Program-made: the position numbers and the translations under genes
Assembly (NCBI GenBank): GCA_963575745.1
Contig: CAUYUJ010001422.1
Span: 1 to 64,000 of the forward strand
DNA from: Prorocentrum cordatum
Lineage: Eukaryota > Sar > Dinophyceae > Prorocentrales > Prorocentraceae
DNA length: 64,000 nucleotides
Reading direction: 5' to 3'
Notes under the pieces: generated by a model
Databases searched by the model: none
The model's input: only the letters and a program-made list of their open reading frames with translations
What the model was told of the DNA's origin: nothing
Part shown: piece by piece, positions 40,752-49,964 of the stretch
Position numbering within the stretch: the first letter of the stretch is position 1
How the letters are laid out: every line of letters begins with the position of its first letter

Positions 40752-43698
40752 CCAGCTGCTCCGCTCGCCGGTTCTCCCACTCTCTTGGGAGCGCGGCTCG
40801 CGAGGTGGCCATCAGCGCCCTCAGGCTCCCCTTGAGCTTCTTGCCGCGGCCCTGGAAGGCCGCTCTGATCAGCTCGTGCACCCGCGCGAAGTCAACGGCG
40901 GGGAGCTCCGCGGGCTCCTTGAAGTCCAGCTCCAGGATTGCCGACGTCACCTTCGGCCTCGGGTAGAAGGCCGTGGGCGGCACCTGGAAGCAAAGCCTGG
41001 CAGGGTGCTGGCCAGAAGTGGTCCTGGCCCAGGGTGCTCCCCGTTTTTTGTGCCATTCTGGGGCCTTCGGGGGCCCTCTGGGCCTCGCGAGGGCTGCTCC
41101 GGCAGCCATCTGCGCCTCGGGACACCTCCGGCCAGGGCCACTTGTAGGTGGCGACGTCCGAGCGCTGCCCCACCAACCATCGATTCTCCTGAGTCGCTGG
41201 GAGGCGGGGGTAGGGCTCGGACTTCGCCACGCGCTCGACGAATTCGGGACCCTCCCCCGCCGCCCATCTAGTGGCCTGACTCGTGGATCCGCGAGGGTGG
41301 GGTTCGGATTCCGCCGCCGAAGTCGGCCTGGGGCGCGTGTAGAGCTGCACCACCGGAGCGAGCCACCCATAGGAGGGGCTCCCTGGCTGGGCCAGGACGC
41401 GGTCGGCCACCTCCTTCTGCACCATCACCTGTAGGAAGGCACCAACTATACACCAACACCGATCCTGGCTAGGATCACCCTGGGCCCAGGATCGGTGTAT
41501 ACGCCCTCCTGCCTTGCGCAAGAAGGCATATACACCGATCCTGGGCCCAGGGTGATCCTGGGCCAGGATCGGTGTTGGTGTATAGTTGGTGCCCTCCGAA
41601 CCTGGGCAGAGCGGACGGACCCGGAGCTCGAGGCGAGCATCACGAGCACGTCCGACACGATGTTGTAGGGCAGGTTGCCCACGACGTGCAGCGAGGCACC
41701 ACACTGCGCGGACATGGCCGCCAAATCTAACGTCAGCATGTCGGCATGGATGACCTCAAGCCCAGGCGGGTCCCGCCAGATTGGAGGTCCGCGCGTACTT
41801 CTTGTGGTATCGGCGCTGGAACCCCCTCCCTGGCGCGCGGAGAACGCGCCATGCAGGGGCGGCGCCAAAGGCGCCGCCCAGGCGCTCCGGCCCCGATCCG
41901 AGAAATCCGCGCGGACCTCCGAAACTGTGATTTTGATAGGAACCTCAGGGACGCTCTGGAGACCTCCAGGAACCTCCACCCGGGGGAGAGAAAAGAGGAG
42001 GAGGAGGAGGAGCAGGAGGAGGAGGAGGAGGAGGAGGAGGAGGAAGAAGGAGAGGACTCTGCGGGGATATCGCTTCAGCACCAGCTCCTGTGCCGGAAGC
42101 GCTGCGATTTCCGCTGATGGGGAGGGCGGTACTGATTGCTTCCTGGGGTTATGGGATTGCTTGTTGCCCGAACACAGACCCCCGACATAATGATTTTCTG
42201 CGTAATGTCGACCATCAGAGGTCTGGACCCCCTCCCCTGGACCGGCTTTTCATCCCGAGTCCTTTTTTGACGGTCCCGAGGGCTGGCAGGAGCCTCCAAA
42301 GGCCGAAAACGGCGAAACACCTCCCGTCGTGATTTTGCTCACAACGCGAGAGGGCCTGGGACCCCAAGTGAACGACCTCAAGCCCGGGCAGGTCCCGCCG
42401 CAGCACCTCCACGGCCCTGTCGTCCAGCTCGACCGCCCGCATGCCGGGCAGTCGCTCCCAAAGGGGCCGCGTGAGCGCGCCGAGCCCAGGAGCGAGCTCC
42501 AGCACCGCCGCCGCGGGGGTGCCCTCGTAAGGCCGCTGCACGCAAGAGAGCGGCCCTGAGCAGGGCTGGTCTTTGAGACACGGCTGCAGGGGGCCACGGG
42601 GAAGCCAGACCCAGACATCATCGCGTTTTGACTCCTCGTCCTCCTCCTCCTCCTTCTCCTCCTCCTCCTCCTCCTCCTCCTCCTCCTCCGCCTCCTCCTC
42701 CTCCTACGCCTCCGCCTCCGCCTCCGCCTCCTCCTCCTCTCCTCCTCCTCCCTCCCATCCCCCCGCTGCCCTCCTCCTCTCCTCCTCCTCCTCTCCTCCT
42801 GCCGACTCCCCATCCGCCCCCGCCTCCGCCTCCGCCTCCGCCTCCTCCTCTCCTCCTCCTCCTCCTCCTCCTACCTCCGCTCCGCCCCCGCCTCCGCCCT
42901 CCGCCTCCTCCTCCTCCTCCTCCTCCTCCTCCTCCTCCTCGCCCCTCCTCCTCTCGCCTCTCCTCCGCCTCCGCCTCCTCCTCCTCCCCTCCTCCTCCTC
43001 CTCATCCTCCTCCTCCTCCCCTCCTCCCCTCATCCTCCGCCTAGCGCCTCCTCATCCTCCCTCCTCCTCTCCGCCTCCTCCTCCGCCTCCGCCTCGCCTC
43101 CTCATCCTCCTCCTCCTTCTCCTCCTCCTCCTCCTCCTCCTCCTCCTCCGCCTCCGCCTCGCGCCTCCGCCTCCTCCTCCGCCTCCTCCTCCTCCTCCGC
43201 CTCCTCCTCCTCCCCCTCTGCCTCCGCGCTACGCCTCCTCTCCCCTCCTCCTCCTCCTCCTCCTCCTCCTCCTCCCATCGTCGCATGTCTGGGCAGGGAG
43301 GTCAGACCCAGGCGCGCAGGCCAGTGCAGGAGGCACCCCTGCGGGCCCGCACCGTGCACGGACCCCCCGGCCGAGAGGGCCGCTCGATTGCGCGAGGCCA
43401 GCCTTGGCGGCGGCCGCGTCGAGGAACTCCGCCACGATCTTCGAGATGGTTCGACTGCACGCAAGAGTGACCCTGGGTAAGAGTGACCTTTGGTGCGCGG
43501 CTTTTTGGGGGCCGCGGGGGGGACCAAACACGAGCGCGCGAGACGCAACTATCGCATCGCAATCGGTGATCGGGGGACCCCATTGGGCCCGCTCCAAAGG
43601 TCACTCCGGCGAAAGGTCACTCTTACGTGTAGTCGAATGGTGTTCGGGTCCGTGAGGTAGTTCTGGCCGAGGGACTTCTTCGGCTGCCTGAGGGGCAT
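40752..43698 (-). CDS. ksgA: KsgA/Dim1-type rRNA adenine N6-dimethyltransferase (six exons, 3' end in gap)
   Basis: Methylates two adjacent adenines near the 3' end of small-subunit rRNA using S-adenosylmethionine. Exons: 43698 to about 43646, about 43454 to 43403, 42523-42377, 41754-41602, 41428-41328, 40996 to the gap. Motifs in order: KKSLGQNYLTDPNT near the start; SAM site VLELAPGLGALTRPL; the acidic AVELDDRAVEVLRRDL; HADMLTLDL; the catalytic VVGNLPYNIVSDVLV; MVQKEVADRVLAQPGS; VPPTAFYPRPKVTSAILEL; and ELIRAAFQGRGKKLKGSLRA. The Gln-to-VPP spacing produced by the last splice equals that of E. coli KsgA. Residue pattern is bacterial-type, so a plastid or mitochondrial rRNA target is likely; I cannot judge a targeting peptide. 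The splice at exon 1/2 is unresolved. Confidence 0.9.
41438..41593. repeat. Long palindrome forming KsgA intron 4
   Basis: The left arm GGCACCAACTATACACCAAC, ACCGATCCTGGC, GGATCACCCTGGGCCCAGGA, TCGGTGTATA is mirrored by the right arm to TTGGTGTATAGTTGGTGCC. Arms are about 65-70 bp and nearly perfect, with a short loop (about 41503-41528). The palindrome fills 156 of the 173 intron bases. Confidence 0.93.
41784..41936. repeat. GGTCCGCGCGG TIR element, best copy, inside KsgA intron 3
   Basis: Left GGAGGTCCGCGCGTACTTCT and right GAAATCCGCGCGGACCTCC are inverted repeats. Inside are TCGGCGCTGG, CTGGCGCGCGGAGAACGCGCC and GCGGCGCCAAAGGCGCCGCC hairpins. Six copies occur in the window. Non-coding; MITE-like. 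Confidence 0.85.
42171..42364. repeat. CAGACCCCC/GTCCCGAGG family copy inside KsgA intron 3
   Basis: Runs from ACACAGACCCCCGACATAAT through CCCGAGTCCTTTTTTGACGG and GGCCGAAAACGGCGAAACAC to CAACGCGAGAGGGCCTGGGA. With the element at 41784 and a GGA tract at 41995-42050 it makes up most of the 622-nt intron. Confidence 0.83.
42635..43275. repeat. (CCT)n/(CCG) pyrimidine-rich tract in KsgA intron 2
   Basis: CCT and CGCCTC repeats over about 640 bp. On the gene's strand this is GGA/GGC. Long Ser/Pro frames are artefacts. Confidence 0.94.
43451..43640. repeat. TIR element forming KsgA intron 1
   Basis: Left TTCGACTGCACGCAAGAGTGACC and right end, as complement, TTCGACTACACGTAAGAGTGACC are inverted repeats of about 23 bp with two mismatches; AAAGGTCACTC and GAGTGACCTTTG form an inner pair. 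ATGGT lies just outside both ends (43446-43450 and 43637-43641), like a 5-bp target-site duplication. Confidence 0.82.
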
Positions 43699-43739
43699 GC
43701 CACGCGACAAGGGGTCCGGGGCCTTGCTCAGGGGGAAAC

Positions 43740-43922
43740 ATGCCCACGCATGCGACGTCCGGAATTTTCCAATACGGGGCCCCTCGGAAGTCCGGACCCT
43801 TTCTCTGGGACCGGCTTTGCATCCCGAATCGTTTTTTGACGGTCTCTGGGCCCAGCGAGGGCCCCTGGAGGCCGAAAACGGCCCCAAACCCGCCGACCTC
43901 ATTCTTCTATACGACGCGGTGA
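43740..43922. repeat. CAGACCCCC/GTCCCGAGG family copy upstream of KsgA
   Basis: Blocks GCGACGTCCGGAATTTTCCA, GGACCCTTTCTCTGGGACCG, AATCGTTTTTTGACGGTCTC, GGCCGAAAACGGCCCC. It lies about 40 bp upstream of the KsgA start codon, so it would overlap the promoter or 5' untranslated region. Confidence 0.78.
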
Positions 43923-43952
43923 TGTAAATAGACGTCGTCGGCTGCCCGGATA

Positions 43953-44102
43953 GGGGGCCACGTGCGAACCCTACCCCTGCCCCCCACGATTTCCGAGGGG
44001 GAGGGTGGGGTTCGCTTCGCTCGGGAGCTCCCGAACGACGTGAACCCCACCCCACCCCTCAGAAATCGTGGGGGGGAGGGGGAGGGTTCGCATGTGGCCC
44101 CC
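43953..44102. repeat. Palindromic foldback element, copy 2
   Basis: 150 bp, from GGGGGCCACGTGCGAACC to GGTTCGCATGTGGCCCCC, centred on CTCGGGAGCTCCCGA. Same family as 13641 and 62106. Confidence 0.92.
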
Positions 44103-44364
44103 TACCAGAGCCCAACCTTCTACTGTTCGCGAAAAGGCCCGTGGCTGACCCCGCCGCCCCCGCCCCCCCCTCCCAGGTCGCGTCACGATTCCCACCGGCG
44201 CGCCGCCTGGGACTTCTAGCCATCTCCAGGCATTCCCAGACGGCGCCGCCCGTTCCCGCCAGGGCATGGAAAAAAACAACTGCCTCCCCAGGGAACCGAC
44301 AGGCGTGAAACGGTCACTCAGGGAACCGGCGTCCGACGAAACGGACAACCAGGGAACCGACGGT

Positions 44365-44520
44365 GAGCGTTGCGACTGTTTGCAGCAGTGCGTCCTATGG
44401 GGGGAGACTCCACCCGCTAGAAACAGGTGTCAAAAAACAGCCAAGGTCCACTCCATGGGGGGGAGGGGGGAGTGCGAGGGCGCGCGCCGATCGGCAAAAC
44501 AATCAATAAAAACGATCACA
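44365..44520 (+). repeat. Dispersed repeat, GCGACTGTTTGCA family, copy 2
   Basis: GTTGCGACTGTTTGCAGCAG, TGCGTCCTATGG, GAGACTCCACCCGCT, AACAGCCAAGGTCCACTCCA and GCGCCGATCGGCAAAACAAT match 20520-20690 in order. Confidence 0.85.
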
Positions 44521-44725
44521 CGTCCGCACGCGGCATCCGGAGCTGTTTGGGCTCAAGGCGTCAAACCGCACAAGGCTGCTCCCAGGTTCGGCAAGCGCTG
44601 GGGAGCCAGGGCCTAGCAGCAGAGCTAGGAAAAGCATCCCCTTCACATCTTGCAGCCTCCCGAGGGAAACGATGAGGGAGGGCCAGCTCAGGCGGGAACA
44701 CGTCGAGCTGGACTCGGCGATACGT

Positions 44726-44912
44726 TTATGTCGGGCGTGTCCCCCTACAGGAGGATTTTCGACGAAACATAAAAAATACTCTAAAAAGCCCCCAAAAAGG
44801 TCCAACAAATATCCCAAAGATAGTCCCCAGACTATTTTAGGAGCATTTTTGGATTATTTTGAAGATATTTTTTCGTCGAAAATCTCCCTGTAGGGGGACA
44901 GGCCCGACTTAA
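44726..44912. repeat. MITE-T, full-length copy
   Basis: 187 bp. The left end is TTATGTCGGGCGTGTCCCCC plus TACAGGAGGATTTTCGACGA; the right end is its complement, TCGTCGAAAATCTCCCTG plus TAGGGGGACAGGCCCGACTTA. The interior is AT-richer (AGTCCCCAGACTATTTT) and has no ORF. About ten copies or halves occur in the window. Confidence 0.93.
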
Positions 44913-45203
44913 TTATAGCCATCTCCAGGCATGGAGAGGAGGAAGGAAAATTGTCCAAAAATAGTCTGGTGACTATGTCTGGGATATTGTTTGACCTTTT
45001 TGGGGCTTTTTGGGGGTGCTTTTTAGTTTTCGTCGAAAATCCCCCTGTAGGGGGACAGGCCCGACTTAATTATAGCCATCTCCAGGCATGGAAAGGAGGA
45101 AGGAAAATGGTCCAAAAATAGCCTGGTGACTATGTTTTTTTTTTTTTGGGGGGGGGGGGCTTTTTGGGGGTGCTTCTTATTTTTCGTCGAAAATCCCCCT
45201 GTA
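44913..45203. repeat. MITE-T right halves in tandem
   Basis: The block TTATAGCCATCTCCAGGCAT followed by GGAGGAAGGAAAAT, an AT/GT-rich centre and the MITE-T right end occurs twice in a row (44913-45068, 45069-45203). The second is cut by the element at 45207 and resumes to 45475. Confidence 0.85.
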
Positions 45204-45206
45204 TGA

Positions 45207-45374
45207 CTACCTACCAATCCACCCCAACCCAACCCGAAGACCCGAATTTCGGGTGGGGGTGGGGGGGTACGGGCTTCATGTGTGTCTTCTCAACGTTCCC
45301 CGACCCCCCCCCCCACTGGAAATGGAGGGCAAGTCGGGGCCTTCGGGTTGGGTTGGGGTGGTTTGGTGGGCGGT
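45207..45374. repeat. CCACCCCAACCCAACCCGAAG TIR element, copy 2, nested in MITE-T
   Basis: Same inverted ends and interior as 14201-14372. MITE-T right-half sequence lies on both sides, so this element inserted into it. Confidence 0.85.
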
Positions 45375-45469
45375 GCCTATTCTGGGTTTTTTTTGACTTT
45401 TTGGGGTTCTTTGGGGGTGCTTTTTACTTTTCGTCGAAAATCCCCCTGTAGGGGGACAGGCCCGACTTC

Positions 45470-45735
45470 TGGTAGTCCCCAAACGTGGTGGTGACAACAC
45501 CTGGCGGTGAGTCTCGGGCGATTTGGTGTCACCACCCGGTTTGGGGGCTCGTGCGGTTTTCCGACGATGTCCCGAACGTTGGTGGGTCCAGGAGTCACAG
45601 AACCCGGCGGTGACCCCGCGCCCCCAAACCCAGCGGTGACCTTTTCGGGGATTCCAGGTCGCCACCTGGTATCTCACCACCCCGTTGGGGGGTTCCCAAG
45701 ACTTCACGATACGTCGCCGATGTACGCCTCGGCGA
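45470..45735. repeat. GGTGGTGAC hairpin-rich stretch
   Basis: CCCCAAACGTGGTGGTGACA and TGTCACCACCCGGTTTGGGG form a hairpin at 45477-45551; GGCGGTGAC motifs recur to 45640. No gene. Confidence 0.6.
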
Positions 45736-45854
45736 CGTGCCCCCGCGGGACGGCGACGCCGCGCGCTCCCGCGGCGGGGTGGGCTGCCGGGCCCCCCCAG
45801 GGGGCGACATCCGTGGGCCGAGCCCGGACCCCCGACGCCCATGCTCTTTTCAAC

Positions 45855-46258
45855 AACGTCGACCCCCCTCCTCCCTCCTCCTTCCTCCCTCCTCCCTCCT
45901 CCCTCCTCCTTCCTCCCTCCTCCCTCCTCCTTCCTCCCTCCTCGCTCCTCCCTCCTCCCTCATCCTTCCCCTCCTCCCTCCTCCCTCCTCTCCTCCCCCT
46001 CCTCCCTCCTCCCTCCTCCCTCCTTCCCCTCCTTCCTCCTTCCCCTCCTCCCTCCTCCTCCTCCCTCCTCCCTCCTCCTCCCTCCTCCTTCCTCCTTCCT
46101 CCTTCCTCCTTCCTCCTTCCTCCTCTCAGAAGTCTCAATGGGCCGATCCCGGACCCCCGGCGCCATGCTTTTTTCACAACGTCGACCCCCATCCTCCTTC
46201 CTCCTTCCTCCTTCCTCCTTCCTCCTTGCTCCCTCCTCCTCCTCCTCCTCCTCCTCAA
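45855..46258. repeat. (CCT)n/(CCTTCCTC)n tract
   Basis: Pyrimidine repeats interrupted at 46127-46190 by a GTCTCAATGGGCCGATCC and GTCGACCCCC segment. Confidence 0.93.
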
Positions 46259-46265
46259 AAGTCTC

Positions 46266-46425
46266 GACTGAAGGGGCCACAAGTAAATACACACAGATCA
46301 AAGGATGCCCCATATTTGTCCATATCTTCTGGGTTTCTGTCTTCCCCCCCACTTCCCATATTTCCCATATTTTCCTTGGAGTGGACGGTTGATTGTGTCT
46401 GTGGTTTTTCCCCTCCTGAAGGATT
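46266..46425. repeat. ILE, copy
   Basis: AAGTAAATACACACAGATCA, CTGGGTTTCTGTCTTCCCCC, GGACGGTTGATTGTGTCTGT and TTTTTCCCCTCCTG in family order. Confidence 0.83.
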
Positions 46426-46429
46426 TTTT

Positions 46430-46592
46430 CACAACGTCGACCCCCAGAAGTCTCGATCCAGTCCCCCGGACCGGTTTTTCATCCCGAGTCGTTTGTTTGA
46501 CGCTCCCGAGGCCTGGTTGGAGCCCCCAAAAAGGCCGAGAATATCGAGAAGCCTCCCGTCATGACTTGTCAATTGCCCGAGGGGGTCTGGCA
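46430..46592. repeat. CAGACCCCC/GTCCCGAGG family copy
   Basis: GTCGACCCCCAGAAGTCTCG, CCGAGTCGTTTGTTTGACGC and GGCCGAGAATATCGAGAAGC. It ends GAGGGGGTCTGG. Confidence 0.78.
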
Positions 46593-46670
46593 GGGGGGTC
46601 GATGCGTCCCCCCTGAGCCCATCCCCCCCCCCCCCCCCAACGTTGCCCCCTGGCTTTCGGGTCCTATAAC

Positions 46671-47178
46671 TCGGCTCTCCGCCCTGCAGCGGCCCTGCAG
46701 CGGCCGATATCGGGACGATCTGGGCATTAAAGTGTGGTGCGTGCACGGGCGAGCACGCGAGAACCCTGACGGGCGGGTCGCGTCGGGTCGGGCGGGCGGA
46801 CCCTGTCGGGCGGGTCGGGTCGGGTCGGGTCGGGCGGACCCTAACGGGCGGGTCGGGTCGGGCGGGCGGGGCATCAAACTGTGGTGTGTGCACGGGCGAG
46901 CACGCGAGAGCCTTGACACTGCTCTCGGCTCTCCGCCCTGCAGCGGCCCTGCAGCGGCCGATATCGGGACGATCTGGGCATTAAAGTGTGGTGCGTGCAC
47001 GGGCGAGCACGCGAGAACCCTGACGGGCGGGTCGCGTCGGGTCGGGCGGGCGGACCCTGTCGGGCGGGTCGGGTCGGGTCGGGTCGGGCGGACCCTAACG
47101 GGCGGGTCGGGTCGGGCGGGCGGGGCATCAAACTGTGGTGTGTGCACGGGCGAGCACGCGAGAGCCTTGACACTGCTC
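46671..47178 (+). repeat. Near-identical tandem duplication, unit 254 bp
   Basis: 46671-46924 and 46925-47178 are essentially identical, each with CTGCAGCGG doublets, two GTGCACGGGCGAGCACGCGAGA blocks and a GGGTCGGGTCGG run. Identity implies a very recent event or an assembly artefact. No gene recognised, including 47179-47500. Confidence 0.93.
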
Positions 47179-47525
47179 TCGGTGAGGCACAGCTCGAAAG
47201 CACCCCGAGGCTGGAAAGCCGCAGGCAGCAGAGCAGAGGCCCGGTCGAACCGAAAGGTCGGCCCGTGAACGGGTGGGGCACGATGTGGAAACATAAAAGC
47301 AGTCCGACCTGCATGCGTGATGTGAAGGACGTGCACGACGAGGGAAAGATGCAGGGCGCAGAGGAAGACACCCGAAAACCGCTCGAGCCTCGAACCTCCC
47401 CGGAGCCCATCCCCCCGAACGTTGTCGCCCATACGGAGGCGTGGCCCTGAGCAAGACCGACTCGGGTGCGAAGCCTTCGGGGGCGCTCGCGGGGGTGCCG
47501 GGTCTCGGCGCGCAGGCCACTGCTT

Positions 47526-47669
47526 CGAGTAGGGGATCGACTACAGAATCGGTTTACCCCTAAATTGATTCCCTCGTCGACTCTACAGCGAAAGTACGTA
47601 TAATTTTACACGGATTCGACAGACATCGAATTTCGGGGTAAACCGATTCTGTAGTCGATCCCCTACTCG
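47526..47669. repeat. Palindromic insertion with ACTGCT direct repeats
   Basis: The arms CGAGTAGGGGATCGACTACA plus GAATCGGTTTACCCC are perfect complements at both ends. ACTGCT stands at 47519-47524 and 47670-47675, like a target-site duplication. The joined flanks resemble 43309-43352. Confidence 0.9.
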
Positions 47670-47856
47670 ACTGCTGGGGCCACCCCTGCGGGCCCGCACC
47701 ACAGGCGACTCCGACGCAAGGTCACTCCTTCGCGCACGGCAGGGGTCGCGTCGTGACGACCCCGGCGTTGGTGCCTGGCACGGCGCGCCTCGTTCGACCC
47801 GGAAGGATCGGCGGCTTTTCGACTGCCAAGCCGCGCCACGTGGGCCGACTCTGGGC

Positions 47857-48048
47857 TTATGTCGGGCGTGTCCCCCTACAGGGAGATTGTCGACGAAAAA
47901 TGAAAAAGTACCCCAAAAGTACCCCAAAAAGGTCAAATCATATTCCAAAAAGAATCCCCAGACTACTCTTGGACTATTTTTGGACTATGTTTGGGGTATT
48001 TTCTATTGTTCGTCGAAAATCCCCCTGTAGGGGGACAGGCCCGACTTA
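47857..48048. repeat. MITE-T, full-length copy
   Basis: 192 bp with left end TTATGTCGGGCGTGTCCCCC and right end GGGGGACAGGCCCGACTTA, inner TCGACGAAAA and TTCGTCGAAAA pairs, and the GAATCCCCAGACTACTCTTG centre. Confidence 0.93.
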
Positions 48049-48174
48049 ACTCTGGGCCGCTGGCGGCGTTCCTTCGAGGCCCGCGCGGGGACCCCCGCCG
48101 CGTCGACGCGGCACGAGCCTAGCGCACCCGACGCTGCCCCGACTCCGGCTCCGCCATGCTTTGGCTGCTGCTTC

Positions 48175-48243
48175 GAATCAAAAATGGGTCGGAGGTGCAC
48201 CCCAAACGATGAAAACAAAGAGGGAAGACACTTCCGCCTCAGA
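48175..48243 (+). repeat. GCACCCCAAACGATGAAAA family, copy 2
   Basis: Matches 34797-34870 almost base for base. ATGCTTCG-ATCAAA-ATGG recurs at 48306 and 48462, so short tandem copies flank it. 48244-48580 has weakly gene-like sequence but no recognisable product. Confidence 0.8.
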
Positions 48244-48579
48244 TTTCTGCTCTGGCGCAAGTATTTGTTTTCCCCCGACTCCGGATCCGCCATGCTTTGG
48301 TTAATGCTTCGGATCAAACATGGTTGCCGTGCTTTGGTTTCAGCCTTGGCATCCTTCCCAAGCTTTCTGATATCAGCAGCGATCTCAACAGTTTTGCAGG
48401 TAAGGTTGGATGGCTTTGGAAATTGAGGGACTTTCCAAGCCATGAGCGGCTCGATTACCATGATGCTTCGAATCAAAAATGGGTCAGAGATGGGTCGGAC
48501 ATGTAGAAAGCAGAAGCAAGGCGGGGCACGCCGGACCGCAGGGGACGTCCCCGCAACCGCCCTGGCGCTCCGCGTGTGG

Positions 48580-48880
48580 GGGGCGGCATCCTGCGCACCC
48601 CCTCTTGGCGTTGGGCCACGCCTGCCGCGCCCTGCGAACTTGGCAGGGACAGGGACTGCGTTCAGGGACCACCCCCTGCGCACCCTCTCTTGGTCGCGAA
48701 CGTGCTACACATGACGCGCCCTGCGACTTGGGGTGGATCGAGGCGGCGCTCCGGGACCTTTCCATGCACACCCTCCCGCGCTGGCGCCGACAGAACGCCG
48801 CGCGAGCCTCGCCTCCTGCGACCCTGGCGCGGATGGAAGCCGCACTCGGGGACCACCCGATGCGCACCCCTTCTGGTGCC
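48580..48880 (+). repeat. Degenerate tandem repeat, unit about 93 bp, three copies
   Basis: GGACCACCC-ATGCGCACCCC and TGCGACYTGG-type blocks recur at about 93-bp spacing. To 49960 the sequence contains GGCCCCAAGA-like microrepeats (48890-49070) and otherwise nothing I recognise. Confidence 0.65.
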
Positions 48881-49964
48881 GAGAGGGCCCCAGAAAGGGG
48901 GCTCCGAGATGGCCCGAGGTGCTTTAATAAGATGGCCTCCAAGATGGAGCACGATGGTCCAAGCTGGCTCAAGACCGCCACCAAGATGCCTCCGAGTGGC
49001 CCCATGATGGCCCCAAGACGGGTCCAAGCGGCCGCGGTGACTCCCAAGGATGCGCCCAAGAAGCACGAATCCGACCTACCATAACCTAAGACAAATCAAT
49101 GATTTGGGCATTGTAGCCCTTTCGCTTCCGATGGGCCCCTGAGGCGTCAAGATGGGCCCCCGAAGCTTTCCAAGGGCTCCCGGTGCACAGCGCGCGAGGG
49201 GCAAAGCCGCCGCGCGCGCGGCGGCCTTGCTTAAGTCATTGTGGGGAACGCAGACCATGCGCGAGGGGCAAAGCCGCCGGGTGCGCAGCGGCCCTGGCCC
49301 AATCTGTGTGGGACAACGCGCAGTCCGCGAAGGGCAAGGCCGCAACGCTTCGGCTGCGGAGGCTGCCGCGCCCGCGGCGGCCCCGCGGATCTGGCCGCAT
49401 CGGACGCGGAAGCCAGACGCATGAGCTGGACCGGAAAACCGCGCACGGGAGGCGCGCGCGGTGGCGCTGGCCCGTCAGGCACCAACGACGACCGATCGCG
49501 AGAACTGGACGCCGTCGCGCGCACGCGCGCGCAGTAGCGCGCGCACGCACGTACAGTGCCCCGGTGAGGCGAAAACTACCTACTCGTCGACCGAGGTAGC
49601 CTGCACATCTGCACGCATACAGTTCATGCCCATCTGCCACATGCTTGCGCGTGAGTGCGTGTGTATACAAGTAGATGCATGCAAACATACATGTGCGTAC
49701 GTATCAGTTGCATCGTTCGGTATCCGTGGGATATTTGTCAGGGGAGACAAATTAACAAATAATTCGGCGACGAATCAATGGCAGTCGGGATTCGGGGGGG
49801 GGGAGGGAGGGGTCATCATGTTTAAAAGGTTTTGAACACCATTGCAAAACATATATTACATATAAATATTGCACTAGGCATATTGCACAACATAGGTTGC
49901 ACAAAATTCGCCGGCCCAACGGGCCAAAGGCGAGCTAAAATCTCCACTAACAGCTTCAGAATAC

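Noticed and set aside
48297-48506. Short plus frame with a GCAG|GTAAG donor-like site
   Set aside because: One good-looking donor is not enough; no domain, no partner exon, and the flanks are short tandem repeats.
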